Counted from the stretch's first letter, positions 1 to 15,943 are shown. The stretch is DNA of 64,000 nucleotides from Erythrobacter aurantius (GCF_023823125.1 NZ_CP090949.1:124001-188000); one strand, 5' to 3'. Numbers and translations: made by a program. Notes: generated from the letters alone by a model not told the origin.

Positions 1-34
1 AGATGCGAAGGCTTTCCATCCGGCCTCGAGCCAT
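1..34 (-). CDS. Possible start of the next gene after gapR (partial)
   Basis: The gapR stop codon overlaps an ATG on the same strand in the arrangement TGATG. The reading frame stays open for eleven codons to the window edge ([11 protein letters not shown]). Such stop-start overlap is common in alphaproteobacterial operons, but eleven residues are too few to identify a product. Confidence 0.3.
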   Translation of the reverse strand, partial: MARGRMESLRI

Positions 35-270
35 CAACCCATGCCGAGCGCGGCCTTGTAGGTGTCGAGCACCATTTCCTGCTCGCTGCGCTCATCCGGC
101 TTCATCTTCCGCAGCTTGATGATCTGGCGCATGATCTTGGTGTCGTAACCTACCGCCTTGGCTTCGGCATAGACATCGCGGATATCGTCGGCGATGCCCT
201 TCTTTTCCTCTTCAAGGCGCTCGATCCGTTCGATCAGGAGGCGCAGGCGATCATCGGTGGCGTCGGCCAT
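34..270 (-). CDS. gapR: GapR-family nucleoid-associated protein (DUF2312)
   Basis: GapR is a small alphaproteobacterial DNA-binding protein. In Caulobacter it binds AT-rich, overtwisted DNA ahead of forks and RNA polymerase and stimulates topoisomerases. At 78 residues this is normal family size. Residues 7-35 form one long charged helix rich in Arg, Leu and Glu, followed by the family-typical stretches [16 protein letters not shown] and IIKLRKM, with a short C-terminal helix ending in AALGMG. The protein starts at the ATG complementary to 268-270. It lies downstream of the DUF1244 gene on the same strand, about 100 bases away. Family assignment is confident; function is taken from Caulobacter. 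Confidence 0.9.
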   Translation of the reverse strand: MADATDDRLRLLIERIERLEEEKKGIADDIRDVYAEAKAVGYDTKIMRQIIKLRKMKPDERSEQEMVLDTYKAALGMG

Positions 271-369
271 CTTGGGTGTACTCCATTGGAATGAGAATCA
301 CAGGTTGGCGCATCGGATAGTCTGCCAGCCGCGCCTGCGAAAGGCCGCAATCCACAAGTGGGTGCGCGT

Positions 370-687
370 TCAGCGCAGGTCCGGTTTGTTGCGGGTCAGG
401 CTTTTTTCCATCGCCGCGATCTGTTCCTCGGTCGCGGGCAATTGCCGCGTGGCTTTCCATTCCTCCATCGGCATTCCGTGGATCAATTCGCGCGCCTGCG
501 CCTTGTCACCTTCGTATCCTGCATCGCGGATCCAGTCGGCAAGGCAATTGCGGCAGAACCCGGCCAGACCCATCAATTCGATGTTCTGGGCATCGTGGCG
601 ATGGCGCAAATGCCGCACCAGCCGACGAAAAGCGGCGGCTGCATATTGATCATCAAGCGTATCCAGCGGATCATTGTGGTCAGTCAT
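370..687 (-). CDS. DUF1244 family protein
   Basis: This 105-residue protein matches the DUF1244 family, whose members are about 100 residues and carry a conserved block with two Cys residues, here GFCRNCLADWI at residues 43-53. A second conserved block, GMPMEEWKA, lies at 71-79. The Cys pair and nearby acidic residues could bind a metal, but the function of the family is unknown. The start is the ATG at 685-687. Reading further upstream on this strand would run antisense through pyk. DUF1244 genes commonly sit next to pyk and a DUF2312 (gapR) gene in alphaproteobacteria, and that is the context here. The gene is divergent from pyk with about 60 bases between the starts. Confidence 0.85.
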   Translation of the reverse strand: MTDHNDPLDTLDDQYAAAAFRRLVRHLRHRHDAQNIELMGLAGFCRNCLADWIRDAGYEGDKAQARELIHGMPMEEWKATRQLPATEEQIAAMEKSLTRNKPDLR

Positions 688-750
688 CAGGCTTTTCCTT
701 GAGTTGCAAACATGCTGTGCCATAGCAGCGCAAACGGGATCAGGAACACC

Positions 751-2238
751 ATGGCGAAAAGTGACAATACCAGGATCGACCCGCGCGGTCGCAAGGTGAA
801 AATTCTCGCGACGATCGGCCCGGCCAGCCGCTCGCCCGAAATGCTGCGCAAGCTTTTCCGCGCAGGCGCGGACGCGTTTCGCGTCAATATGAGCCACGGC
901 AGCCACGCCGATCACCAGAAATCGATCGAAGCGATCCGTGCGATGGAAAAGGAATTCGCGCGTCCGATCGCCATTCTCGCCGACTTGCAGGGGCCGAAAC
1001 TGCGCGTGGGCGAATTTGTCGGCGGCAAGGCGGTGATCCGGCATTCGGGCCATTTCACGCTGGACCGCGATCCCGCCCCCGGCGACGACAGCCGCGTATG
1101 CCTGCCCCACCCCGAACTGTTCGGCATCATGGAGCGCGGGCAGCGCCTGTTGATCAATGATGGCAAGATCAAGCTGGTGGTGAAGGAAGCCGACAATCAC
1201 CGCATCTTCTGCACCGCCGAAGTCGGCGGGGTGATTTCGGACCGCAAGGGCGTGAACGTTCCCGATGCCGAAGTGCCGATCCCTGCGCTTACCGAAAAAG
1301 ACCGCAAGGACCTCGCCTTTGCCGTCGAACACGAGGCCGACTGGATCGCGCTCAGCTTCGTCCAGCGGCCCGAGGATCTGGCCGAGGCGCGCAAGCTGAT
1401 CGCTTCGCACGCCACCCGCGGGCAGACTCCGGCGCTTTGCGCCAAGATCGAGAAGCCGCAGGCGCTGCGCCGTCTGGACGAGATCATCGAACTCGCCGAC
1501 GGAATCATGGTCGCGCGCGGCGATCTGGGCGTGGAGCTTGAACCGCAGGAAGTCCCGCCGCTGCAAAAGCGCATCGTGGGTGCGGCAAGGCGCGCGGGCA
1601 AACCGGTGATCGTGGCGACGCAAATGCTCGAAAGCATGATCGAAAGCCCGATCCCGACCCGCGCCGAAGTCTCCGACGTCGCCAACGCGGTTTACGACGG
1701 GGCGGACGCGGTGATGCTTTCCGCCGAAAGCGCGGCGGGTGACTGGCCCGAAGAATCGGTTGCCATGATGCACAGGATCACCGCGCAGGTGGAACGCGAC
1801 GAGGGTTACAAGGAACGCATCCGGTTGCTCGACACGACGCCCGATGCCACCACCGCCGACGCGCTCAGCCATGCCTGCATGACCATCGCCGACACCGTGC
1901 CGATCAGCGCGATCACGGTCTTCACCGCCAGCGGCTCGACCGCGCGCCGCGTGGCACGCGAACGACCCGCAACGCCGATGCTGGTGCTCACCCCGTCGAT
2001 GCGAACCGCCCGCCGCGTGGCGCTCTTGTGGGGAGCGCATGCCGTGGCGACAAAGGATATCGGCAGCTTCGAAGAGATGATCGCCAAGGGCAAACGCATG
2101 GCGCTTCGCCACGGATTTGGCGAGGCCGGATCAAAGCAGATCGTGCTGGCCGGTGTTCCCTTCGGCACGCCGGGCGCGACCAATCTGCTGCACGTGGTGA
2201 CGCTGAAGGGCGATGAGTTGGAGAAGCGCGGGGATTAA
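751..2238 (+). CDS. pyk: Pyruvate kinase
   Basis: Pyruvate kinase converts phosphoenolpyruvate and ADP to pyruvate and ATP, the last step of lower glycolysis. The 495-residue product shows the N-terminal KILATIGPAS motif, the RVNMSHG substrate loop, the ADLQGPKLRVGEF block and the active-site signature around IEKPQALRRLDEI followed by DGIMVARGDLGVEL, with the catalytic Lys at its start. A C-terminal allosteric-type domain (TASGSTARRVARERP) follows. I chose the ATG at 751 because it is preceded by a CAGGAAC-type ribosome-binding site. An in-frame ATG at 712 would add 13 residues that do not resemble the family. The end overlaps gltX by four bases, tail to tail. Confidence 0.97.
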   Translation: MAKSDNTRIDPRGRKVKILATIGPASRSPEMLRKLFRAGADAFRVNMSHGSHADHQKSIEAIRAMEKEFARPIAILADLQGPKLRVGEFVGGKAVIRHSGHFTLDRDPAPGDDSRVCLPHPELFGIMERGQRLLINDGKIKLVVKEADNHRIFCTAEVGGVISDRKGVNVPDAEVPIPALTEKDRKDLAFAVEHEADWIALSFVQRPEDLAEARKLIASHATRGQTPALCAKIEKPQALRRLDEIIELADGIMVARGDLGVELEPQEVPPLQKRIVGAARRAGKPVIVATQMLESMIESPIPTRAEVSDVANAVYDGADAVMLSAESAAGDWPEESVAMMHRITAQVERDEGYKERIRLLDTTPDATTADALSHACMTIADTVPISAITVFTASGSTARRVARERPATPMLVLTPSMRTARRVALLWGAHAVATKDIGSFEEMIAKGKRMALRHGFGEAGSKQIVLAGVPFGTPGATNLLHVVTLKGDELEKRGD

Positions 2239-3566
2239 CCTCTCGCCCGCTCCAACCTCGCCAGCGCTTCGCTTTCGCCGATCAGCGGCAGAAGCTCACC
2301 CATGTCGGGGCCTTGGTTCATGCCCGTCAGCGCTTGCCGCAGCGGCAGGAACAGCGCCTTGCCCTTACGGCCGGTGCTGTCCTTCAGCGCGGTAGTCAGC
2401 GCGCCCCACGGATCATCGCCCCAGGCCAGCGCCTCGGCCGCCTGCGCCAGATAGGCGCGGTCTTCATCCGAGAATTCGGGCTGCTCGATCGGGCCGGTGA
2501 CAAGCCGCCACCATTCGCCGACTTCGCCAATGGTGGAGATGTTCGGCTGCACGGCGTGCCATCCGGCTTCGTCCATCCCTGCGGGCAGGCGGTGCTTCAC
2601 CGCGTCGTATGGCATGGCATGGACTATCGCGGTGTTGACCCGCTCCAGTTCGGCATCGTCGAATTTTGCAGGGGCGCGGCCAAAGGTGGAGAGGTCGAAA
2701 GTCTCCAGCAGGTCTTCCCTATCGGCAATCGGTTCGACGGGAAGCGAGGTGCCGAGGCGGGCCAGCAGCGCAATGATCGCTTCGGGTTCGATCCCGCGTT
2801 CGCGAAACGCATCGCAGCCCAGCGACCCGAGCCGCTTTGACAGCTTGCCTTCCTTGCCCACCAGCAAGGCCTCGTGGGCGAAGGCGGGCGGCGCCGCGCC
2901 CATGGCGGTGAACATCTGGATCTGCACCGCCGTGTTCGACACGTGATCTTCGCCGCGCAGCACCTGCGTCACGCCCATGTCGACATCATCGACCGTGCTG
3001 GGCAGCATATACAGCCATGAACCGTCGGCGCGGCGGATCACCGGGTCTGAGAGTTGCGCCGGGTCGAATTTCTGATGGCCGCGCACCCCGTCTTCCCATG
3101 CGATCTTTTCGTCATGGTCGAGCTTGAAACGCCAGTGCGGGGCGATCCCTTCGGCTTCCTTGGCAGCGCGCTGCTCTTCGGTGAGGTTCAAGGCTCCGCG
3201 ATCATAGATCGGCGGCAGGCCGCGCCCCAGCTGCACCTTGCGCTTGAGCTCAAGTTCCTGCTGCGTCTCATAAGCCGGATAGATGCGGCCCGCCTCGCGC
3301 AAACGCTGGAACGCGGCTTCATAGGCGTCGAGCCGTTCTGATTGCCGTTCTTCGCGATCAGCCTCGATCCCCAGCCATGCAAGGTCCGCACGGATCGCCT
3401 CGACATACTCCTCCTTGCTGCGTGCGGCATCGGTGTCGTCAATGCGCAGGATGAAGGAACCGCCGGATTTGCGGGCGAGCATCCAGTTGTGCAGCGCGGT
3501 GCGGATATTGCCGACGTGCAGCCGGCCCGTGGGCGAAGGAGCGAAACGGGTGGTTTTCGAGTTCAT
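2235..3566 (-). CDS. gltX: Glutamyl-tRNA synthetase
   Basis: Charges tRNA with glutamate. Class I synthetase of 443 residues, slightly short compared with 470-480 typical for bacterial GltX. The HIGH-type motif reads SPTGRLHVGN near residue 11, and the KMSKS-type motif is KLSKRLGS near residue 245. The RGEDHVSNT block and the GSWLYMLPSTVDD block are typical of this family. Alphaproteobacteria often carry two GltX paralogues, one of which may misacylate tRNA(Gln) for amidation. Sequence alone does not tell which one this is. A separate truncated relative, gluQ, lies at 62.2-63.1 kb. The gene converges on pyk with a four-base overlap. Confidence 0.93.
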   Translation of the reverse strand: MNSKTTRFAPSPTGRLHVGNIRTALHNWMLARKSGGSFILRIDDTDAARSKEEYVEAIRADLAWLGIEADREERQSERLDAYEAAFQRLREAGRIYPAYETQQELELKRKVQLGRGLPPIYDRGALNLTEEQRAAKEAEGIAPHWRFKLDHDEKIAWEDGVRGHQKFDPAQLSDPVIRRADGSWLYMLPSTVDDVDMGVTQVLRGEDHVSNTAVQIQMFTAMGAAPPAFAHEALLVGKEGKLSKRLGSLGCDAFRERGIEPEAIIALLARLGTSLPVEPIADREDLLETFDLSTFGRAPAKFDDAELERVNTAIVHAMPYDAVKHRLPAGMDEAGWHAVQPNISTIGEVGEWWRLVTGPIEQPEFSDEDRAYLAQAAEALAWGDDPWGALTTALKDSTGRKGKALFLPLRQALTGMNQGPDMGELLPLIGESEALARLERARG

Positions 3567-3608
3567 AGGCGCTGCCGTTAGAACTTGCCCAGCGCCCCGG
3601 CAAGCGGT

Positions 3609-4046
3609 TCAGCAGGCGCGCAGTTCCGCCATGACGAGGTCCTGCGTCGCATCCCACAGCCGCTCAAGCCGATCAGGCCGCACAAGTCCCGCAATTTCCG
3701 CTTCGAAACGCGTGCGGTCACGAGCCGTGCCGGCTTCGACCAGCGCGCCGATGGAGGCTTCATCATGGCTGAGCAAACCGCAGCAGAAGCGCGAAACGCT
3801 GATGTTCTCAGGCCAGGCTGCGCAGATCGACTGACTGAGGGCGAGCGATTTGGCCGCGACATCAATACTGCCCAGCCGGGCTGCAAGTTCCGCGACAGGA
3901 TCGCGCCGGGCCTGCTGATAGTGCGCGATCAGCCGCAGCGAATGGAGAAAACGCGCGGCAATCGGGTTGAGGTTCGCCATTCTCGGCGGTTCGGCAAGAC
4001 GCGCAATGGTGGCCTTTGCGGCGGCGGTTCGTTGGCTTTGGGGCAT
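3609..4046 (-). CDS. Small unknown cytoplasmic protein
   Basis: A 145-residue protein with no signal peptide and no membrane segment. It contains a central stretch SVSRFCCGLLSHDEA with two adjacent Cys residues, followed by helical, charged sequence (RDRTRFEAEIAGLVRPDRLERLWD). The CC...DEA pattern reminds me of DUF6628-type proteins of sphingomonads, but this is from memory and tentative. I chose the ATG at 4044-4046 because it is preceded by AGGAG at good spacing. An upstream in-frame start at 4085 would place this ribosome-binding site inside the gene. It lies 42 bases downstream of the gltX start, on the same strand, and may be cotranscribed with it. Confidence 0.6.
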   Translation of the reverse strand: MPQSQRTAAAKATIARLAEPPRMANLNPIAARFLHSLRLIAHYQQARRDPVAELAARLGSIDVAAKSLALSQSICAAWPENISVSRFCCGLLSHDEASIGALVEAGTARDRTRFEAEIAGLVRPDRLERLWDATQDLVMAELRAC

Positions 4047-4128
4047 GCGACTCCTGCTGGCTTGCTGTGACAACAGGAGGAACATGACTTAATTGCGAAT
4101 GCTTCGCAATAGCTATTATCGACTCGCG

Positions 4129-4602
4129 CTATTGCGAAAAGAGCGTGACGCTGTGCCCGCCCCCGTTCAATTCCACCCCGTTGGAGGGAGTCTTCCAGGC
4201 ATTCGTCACCGCATCGAGCGCGGTTGCGAGCCGTTGCTGTTCCGGATGCACCGCGATGCGGCAGGTCGGTCGCATCGGCCGAGCTACAAAGGGGCCCTCA
4301 CCGCTGCGAGGCTTTTCCGGGCGATCTGTTGTAAGAACGCCATCGGCATAGGTGTAAGTCCAGCTGAAACCGGCGCAGCGCGGGTCAAACCACATCATTC
4401 CGTCTGTCACGCTCAGCGCGATTCCGATACCGCCTCCGACTTCCTCACCGTCAATCGCTGCGACGCGGTATTCACCGGTCAACGCGGCGGGGACCGGATC
4501 AGGCAGGGAATCCGGGTCCGGGACGTTCCCGGCCAGCGGTTCGGCCTGATAGCAGGCGACCAGCAAAAGTGGGACGGGCAAGAGAGCAAGGATCAGTCGC
4601 AC
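4129..4602 (-). CDS. Lipoprotein, probably META/HslJ-like domain
   Basis: This 157-residue protein starts at a GTG. AGGAGG lies eight bases upstream, and residues 1-17 form a lipoprotein signal with lipobox LLVAC, so Cys17 would be lipidated. A Pro/Asp-rich linker follows. The domain from about residue 41 starts LTGEYRVAAIDG, has CAGFSWTYTY in the middle and ends ELNGGGHSVTLF. This order of a Trp/Tyr strand, a Cys-containing strand and a final Leu-rich strand resembles the META (HslJ-like) fold of heat- and motility-linked lipoproteins. I infer that fold from pattern only. It stands alone between the rpoC terminator and the preceding small gene. Confidence 0.65.
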   Translation of the reverse strand: MRLILALLPVPLLLVACYQAEPLAGNVPDPDSLPDPVPAALTGEYRVAAIDGEEVGGGIGIALSVTDGMMWFDPRCAGFSWTYTYADGVLTTDRPEKPRSGEGPFVARPMRPTCRIAVHPEQQRLATALDAVTNAWKTPSNGVELNGGGHSVTLFSQ

Positions 4603-4649
4603 GGGCACCTCCTCTTTACAGGTCGCAAGATTAGGCGAGACGCAGGCCA

Positions 4650-4689
4650 AAAGCAAAAGGCCCCGGCGAAGCGATCCGCCGGGGCCTTT
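4650..4689 (-). terminator. Rho-independent terminator of rpoBC
   Basis: Perfect 12-bp stem AAAGGCCCCGGC / GCCGGGGCCTTT (4656-4667 and 4678-4689) with a 10-base loop, 24 bases beyond the rpoC stop. On the minus strand it is followed by CTTTTGCTTTTGG, a T-rich tract. It ends the rpoB-rpoC transcript. Confidence 0.85.
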
Positions 4690-4712
4690 CGATTTTCGTT
4701 GCCGAAGCGGGC

Positions 4713-8984
<4,272 letters not shown>

Positions 8985-9024
8985 GACTGTGTTCCCTTGA
9001 GGGATGAAAACTCTGGAGCGGATA

Positions 9025-9053
9025 GCGGGGGTGCCGTTGTTTCAGGCACCCGC
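9025..9053 (-). other. Hairpin in the rpoB-rpoC intergenic gap
   Basis: GCG-GG-GGTGCC (9025-9035) faces GGCACC-CGC (9045-9053), giving nine base pairs with a two-base bulge and a nine-base loop. No T run follows on the minus strand, so it is not an obvious terminator. It could be an mRNA processing or stability element between the two cistrons. Confidence 0.4.
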
Positions 9054-9060
9054 CGCCGTG

Positions 9061-13254
<4,194 letters not shown>

Positions 13255-13499
13255 GGAGGAGTATTGCCTCTTTTGCCTGTGCTCACGAAGCACGTCCGGC
13301 CCCGCTCGCAGTTTTGAACTCGTTTCGTCACGCGAGACGGAAAGCCTATCCGACGCAAAGAAGCCGCATTCCATGGCGCACCCTCTCAGGCCACCGTGGC
13401 TGCAGCTTTTTTCGTCGCGAATATGGCAAAGCGCCGCTTCCATTCTTGGACTGATCCCCGCGCATGAATCAGTCCGGCTCGAAGCTGGCGTGTGACGGC

Positions 13500-13528
13500 C
13501 ATGTAGGAATACGCCGCCCCTGCGTCAA
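13500..13528 (-). promoter_or_regulatory. Probable rpoB promoter
   Basis: On the minus strand a -35 TTGACG (13523-13528) and a -10 TACATG (13500-13505) are separated by exactly 17 bases. Transcription would start near 13493 and give a leader of about 240 bases before rpoB. It is the best sigma70-type match in this intergenic region on this strand. Confidence 0.55.
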
Positions 13529-13536
13529 CAGGTGTC

Positions 13537-13554
13537 TGGCGATTCGAATCGCCA
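13537..13554. promoter_or_regulatory. 18-bp perfect palindrome with two GANTC sites, just upstream of the rpoB promoter
   Basis: TGGCGATTC followed by its exact complement GAATCGCCA. It lies nine bases upstream of the rpoB -35 element. Its core contains GATTC and GAATC, both CcrM-type GANTC methylation sites, back to back. It could be a dimeric regulator site, a methylation-sensitive element or both. Confidence 0.45.
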
Positions 13555-13590
13555 ACAACCGCAGCGCGGAAGACGCCCTCCACCGCCTTA

Positions 13591-13708
13591 TTGATAAGCG
13601 ATAAGAGCGGAAATATTGCTTTTCGATCAGGGTATTATCGTTTTTCAATATTTATTGATTGACGATAAACCCAGACGCGCCTAGATAGTGATTATTGAAA
13701 TTCGATAT
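13591..13708 (+). promoter_or_regulatory. Cluster of five TTGA-N4-CGATAW motifs (candidate operators)
   Basis: Four good copies and one weaker copy of a 14-base motif. TTGATAAGCGATAA is at 13591-13604, TTGCTTTTCGATCA (weak) at 13616-13629, TTGAAAAACGATAA on the minus strand at 13635-13648, TTGATTGACGATAA at 13655-13668, and TTGAAATTCGATAT at 13695-13708. The fourth copy overlaps the -35 element and the fifth covers the expected transcription start of the downstream operon. That placement suits repression. The obvious candidate to bind them is the Cro/C1-type regulator encoded at the end of the operon. This is inference. Confidence 0.55.
13659..13687 (+). promoter_or_regulatory. Promoter of the micropeptide-DUF2975-regulator operon
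   Basis: A -35 TTGACG at 13659-13664 and a -10 TAGATA at 13682-13687 with a 17-base spacer. The predicted start near 13694 leaves a leader of about 35 bases ending in the AAGGAG ribosome-binding site at 13717-13722. Confidence 0.65.
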
Positions 13709-13728
13709 GTCACTTTAAGGAGAACGAT

Positions 13729-13869
13729 ATGACCCGCATCGCTTCACAATCAATGGCAGCTGTTGCAGCCATTATCCTCGCCCTCGGCTCCATCAGCGCG
13801 ATTGTCGCGGTTCCTCCCGCATCGGCGCAGACCGTGCCGGTAGCGAGCATGGCAACTGAGCTGGCCTGA
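13729..13869 (+). CDS. 46-residue exported micropeptide
   Basis: A short gene with AAGGAG six bases before its ATG. The product has Arg3, then a hydrophobic stretch at residues 9-27 (AAVAAIILALGSISAIVAV) and a signal-peptidase-like PPASA-Q site at about residue 33. This leaves a mature peptide of roughly 13 residues ending in MATELA. It is the first cistron of an operon with the DUF2975 protein 32 bases downstream. I do not recognise the family. It could be a secreted peptide, a membrane peptide acting with the DUF2975 protein, or a leader for translational coupling. Confidence 0.6.
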   Translation: MTRIASQSMAAVAAIILALGSISAIVAVPPASAQTVPVASMATELA

Positions 13870-13901
13870 ACGACCCACCTTCCCAAACCGAGGACCATGC
13901 A

Positions 13902-14429
13902 ATGACCAAAGCACTCAATGACCCGCTGCTGATCGCAGCCAAAGGGGTCATCTATTTCATGCTCGGCATAATCGCGTTTGCCGGATTTTTCGTCGTACTC
14001 GGCATTCCTGCCACGCTGATATTCGGCGCTGAGCTTGGCGCTGACATCAACGCCGCCGAACTGCCCCAGCACGCCTATTGGCTGATCGCTCTTTTGCTCG
14101 CCGGTGTCGCAGGCCTGCTTGCGATGGGCTTCCGCTTTTTCCTCGACATGCTCCGCATCGTCCAGAGCGTAGGAAAGGGCGATCCGTTCATCCCGCAAAA
14201 CGCCGTCAGGCTGACTGTGATGGCCTGGATCGCGCTGGCGATCAACGTTCTGGCACTGCCCGTGGCCGGACTTGGCGTCTACATCGCCAAACTGGCCAAG
14301 GAAGCGCCGGGCACAGTGGAGGGCGGCGTCGATTTTGGCGGGATCATCCTCGTCCTGACACTCTTCGTCCTCGCCCGCGTATTCAAGCACGGCGCTGCAA
14401 TGCGCGAAGATCTCGAAGGGACCGTGTGA
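13902..14429 (+). CDS. DUF2975 family membrane protein
   Basis: A 175-residue inner-membrane protein with four predicted helices (about residues 12-38, 58-80, 103-125 and 145-165). A short cytoplasmic loop with the family-typical FLDMLRIVQSVGKGDPFIPQNAVRL pattern (residues 80-104, quoted only in part elsewhere) lies between helices two and three. DUF2975 proteins are nearly always paired with a small Cro/C1-type regulator, as here. The regulator gene follows within 30 bases. The pair is thought to form a membrane-sensor and DNA-binding module, but no signal is known. Start ATG at 13902. Confidence 0.85.
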   Translation: MTKALNDPLLIAAKGVIYFMLGIIAFAGFFVVLGIPATLIFGAELGADINAAELPQHAYWLIALLLAGVAGLLAMGFRFFLDMLRIVQSVGKGDPFIPQNAVRLTVMAWIALAINVLALPVAGLGVYIAKLAKEAPGTVEGGVDFGGIILVLTLFVLARVFKHGAAMREDLEGTV

Positions 14430-14458
14430 TGCCAGCTGAAGACGAAGGAGCAACAATC

Positions 14459-14674
14459 ATGGTCAAACTTGACGACCTGCTGCACGAACGCCGCATGACC
14501 CTAACCGAACTGGCAGAGCGGGTGGGCCTGACCCTCGCCAACCTCTCGATCCTCAAAACCGGCAAAGCCAAGGCGATCCGGTTTTCCACCCTCGCCGCGA
14601 TCTGCCGCGAACTGGACTGCCAGCCGGGAGATCTTCTCGCCTACCAGGGCGGATCGAACGAGACAGACGCCTGA
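14459..14674 (+). CDS. Cro/C1-type helix-turn-helix regulator partnered with DUF2975
   Basis: A 71-residue DNA-binding protein consisting of one HTH domain: LTELAERVGLTLANLSILKTG is the helix-turn-helix, followed by IRFSTLAAICRELDCQPGDLL. This is the YozG-like subgroup that accompanies DUF2975 proteins. I chose the ATG at 14459 because AAGGAG precedes it at 14445-14450 and the product then begins MVKLDDLL, as in related regulators. An alternative ATG at 14429 overlaps the DUF2975 stop (TGATG) and would add ten residues. The regulator probably controls its own operon through the motif cluster at 13591-13708. Confidence 0.85.
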   Translation: MVKLDDLLHERRMTLTELAERVGLTLANLSILKTGKAKAIRFSTLAAICRELDCQPGDLLAYQGGSNETDA

Positions 14675-14684
14675 TCGGTTTTGC

Positions 14685-14972
14685 TTGACACAACCCCGCA
14701 AATGCTTAGAGGCCCGCCCCCGAAAGGCGGGTCTCTTTGTATTCGCCCTTCATCCGTCCGAGACAGTTGGTGAAGGCAATCGGGCCTTCTTAATTTCCAG
14801 CCTAGACGGGGAAAAGAGATTCACGCGGCACCACTTTGTGCTGCCCACGAGCCTTTTGGCTCACCCTCCTTCCCCATCGTTGGACTTTTCGGTGTCGATG
14901 AACGGCACCGTTAGACATGAGCCGGTCGTGCGCGGAGCCATTTGCTCACGACCATAAGTGAAGGAGTATGGC
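14685..14972 (+). promoter_or_regulatory. rplJ promoter and structured leader (probable L10 autoregulatory leader)
   Basis: A TTGACA at 14685-14690 is followed 16 bases later by TAGAGG, a plausible rplJ promoter. A GC-rich hairpin CCCGCC/GGCGGG at 14713-14731 followed by TCTCTTTG lies at the junction and may also end the upstream operon. The remaining 240 bases hold no gene. They contain several complementary segments, as expected for the rplJL leader to which L10-L12 binds in other bacteria to repress its own synthesis. Confidence 0.4.
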
Positions 14973-15488
14973 ATGGATCGTTCGCAAAAAGCCGACGCGG
15001 TTGCCCAGCTCAATGCGGTCTTCAACGAGGTCAGCGTGGTGGTTGTCACCCGCAACCTCGGCATGACGGTGGCACAGTCCACCGAACTGCGCACGAAGAT
15101 GCGCGAAGCTGGTGCTTCCTACAAGGTTGCGAAGAACCGTCTCGCCAAGCTCGCCCTGAAGGACACCGATTACGTCGGGCTCGAGGAATTCCTCAACGGC
15201 CCGACCGCGCTGGCCTGGTCGGAAGACCCGGTTGCGGCTGCCAAGGCTGCTGTCGATTTCGCCAAGACGAACGACAAGCTGGAAATCGTCGGTGGCTCGA
15301 TGGGCACGCAGGTGCTCGACGAAGCCGGGGTCAAGGCACTCGCCTCGATGCCGTCGCTCGACGAACTGCGCGCAAAGCTGGTTGGTCTCGTCAACGCCCC
15401 GGCAACCAAGGTTGCACAGGTCGTCAACGCGCCCGCCGCCAAGCTCGCTCGTGTGTTTGGTGCCTATGGCGCCAAGGACGCGGCCTGA
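14973..15488 (+). CDS. rplJ: 50S ribosomal protein L10
   Basis: L10 forms the base of the ribosomal stalk and anchors L7/L12 dimers. The product is 171 residues and begins MDRSQKADAV, with the rRNA-binding region (KVAKNRLAKLALKDT) near residue 52 and the C-terminal L12-binding helix rich in Ala and Lys ending VFGAYGAKDAA. The ATG at 14973 has AAGGAG six bases upstream. An in-frame ATG at 14958 has no such site. rplL follows 77 bases downstream. In most bacteria rplJ-rplL lead into rpoB-rpoC on the same strand. Here they point away from rpoB. Confidence 0.97.
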   Translation: MDRSQKADAVAQLNAVFNEVSVVVVTRNLGMTVAQSTELRTKMREAGASYKVAKNRLAKLALKDTDYVGLEEFLNGPTALAWSEDPVAAAKAAVDFAKTNDKLEIVGGSMGTQVLDEAGVKALASMPSLDELRAKLVGLVNAPATKVAQVVNAPAAKLARVFGAYGAKDAA

Positions 15489-15565
15489 GAGACGCTTTCT
15501 TAGCACAGACACGAAACATCATGGGGCACCAAACCCGCCCCGCCACATAATTGGAGTGAACCATC

Positions 15566-15943
15566 ATGGCTGATATCGCCAAGCTTGTTGAAGAACTTTC
15601 GAAGCTGACCGTCCTCGAGGCAGCTGAACTCGCAACCGCACTTGAAGAAGCATGGGGCGTTAGCGCCGCTGCTGCTGTTGCTGTTGCTGCACCGGCTGGT
15701 GGCGGCGATGCCGGCGCCGCTGCTGAAGAGAAGGACGAATTCGACGTCATTCTCACCGGCGACGGTGGCAAGAAGATCCAGGTGATCAAGGAAGTCCGCG
15801 CCATCACCGGCCTGGGCCTCACCGAAGCCAAGGCTCTCGTCGAAGGCGCGCCGAAGGCTCTCAAGGAAGGCGTCAACAAGGCAGAAGCCGAAGAAGTCAA
15901 GGCGAAGATCGAAGCTGCCGGCGGCACCGTCGAGCTCAAGTAA
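15566..15943 (+). CDS. rplL: 50S ribosomal protein L7/L12
   Basis: The stalk protein that recruits translation factors. It has 125 residues: an N-terminal dimerisation helix (residues 1-35), an Ala-rich hinge (about 36-53) and the globular C-terminal domain with [21 protein letters not shown] and the [17 protein letters not shown] end. Cotranscribed with rplJ. The message stops at the hairpin at 15972-16006. Confidence 0.98.
   Translation: MADIAKLVEELSKLTVLEAAELATALEEAWGVSAAAAVAVAAPAGGGDAGAAAEEKDEFDVILTGDGGKKIQVIKEVRAITGLGLTEAKALVEGAPKALKEGVNKAEAEEVKAKIEAAGGTVELK

Noticed and set aside
687..887. 66-residue frame on the minus strand with a possible membrane helix
   Set aside because: It lies antisense to the pyk start and overlaps the DUF1244 start. 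No ribosome-binding site or conservation signal can be seen.
690..2112. Long reading frame antisense to pyk continuous with the DUF1244 gene
   Set aside because: GC-rich codon bias keeps the opposite strand open. Protein content is low-complexity Arg/His/Ala and pyk is clearly the real gene. Only the 105 residues after 687 look real.
3567..4128. Search for tRNA or other structural RNA in the short gaps
   Set aside because: No cloverleaf-like set of stems and no T-loop sequence could be found by eye here or in the longer gaps at 13.3-13.7, 34.3-34.8 and 48.0-48.3 kb.
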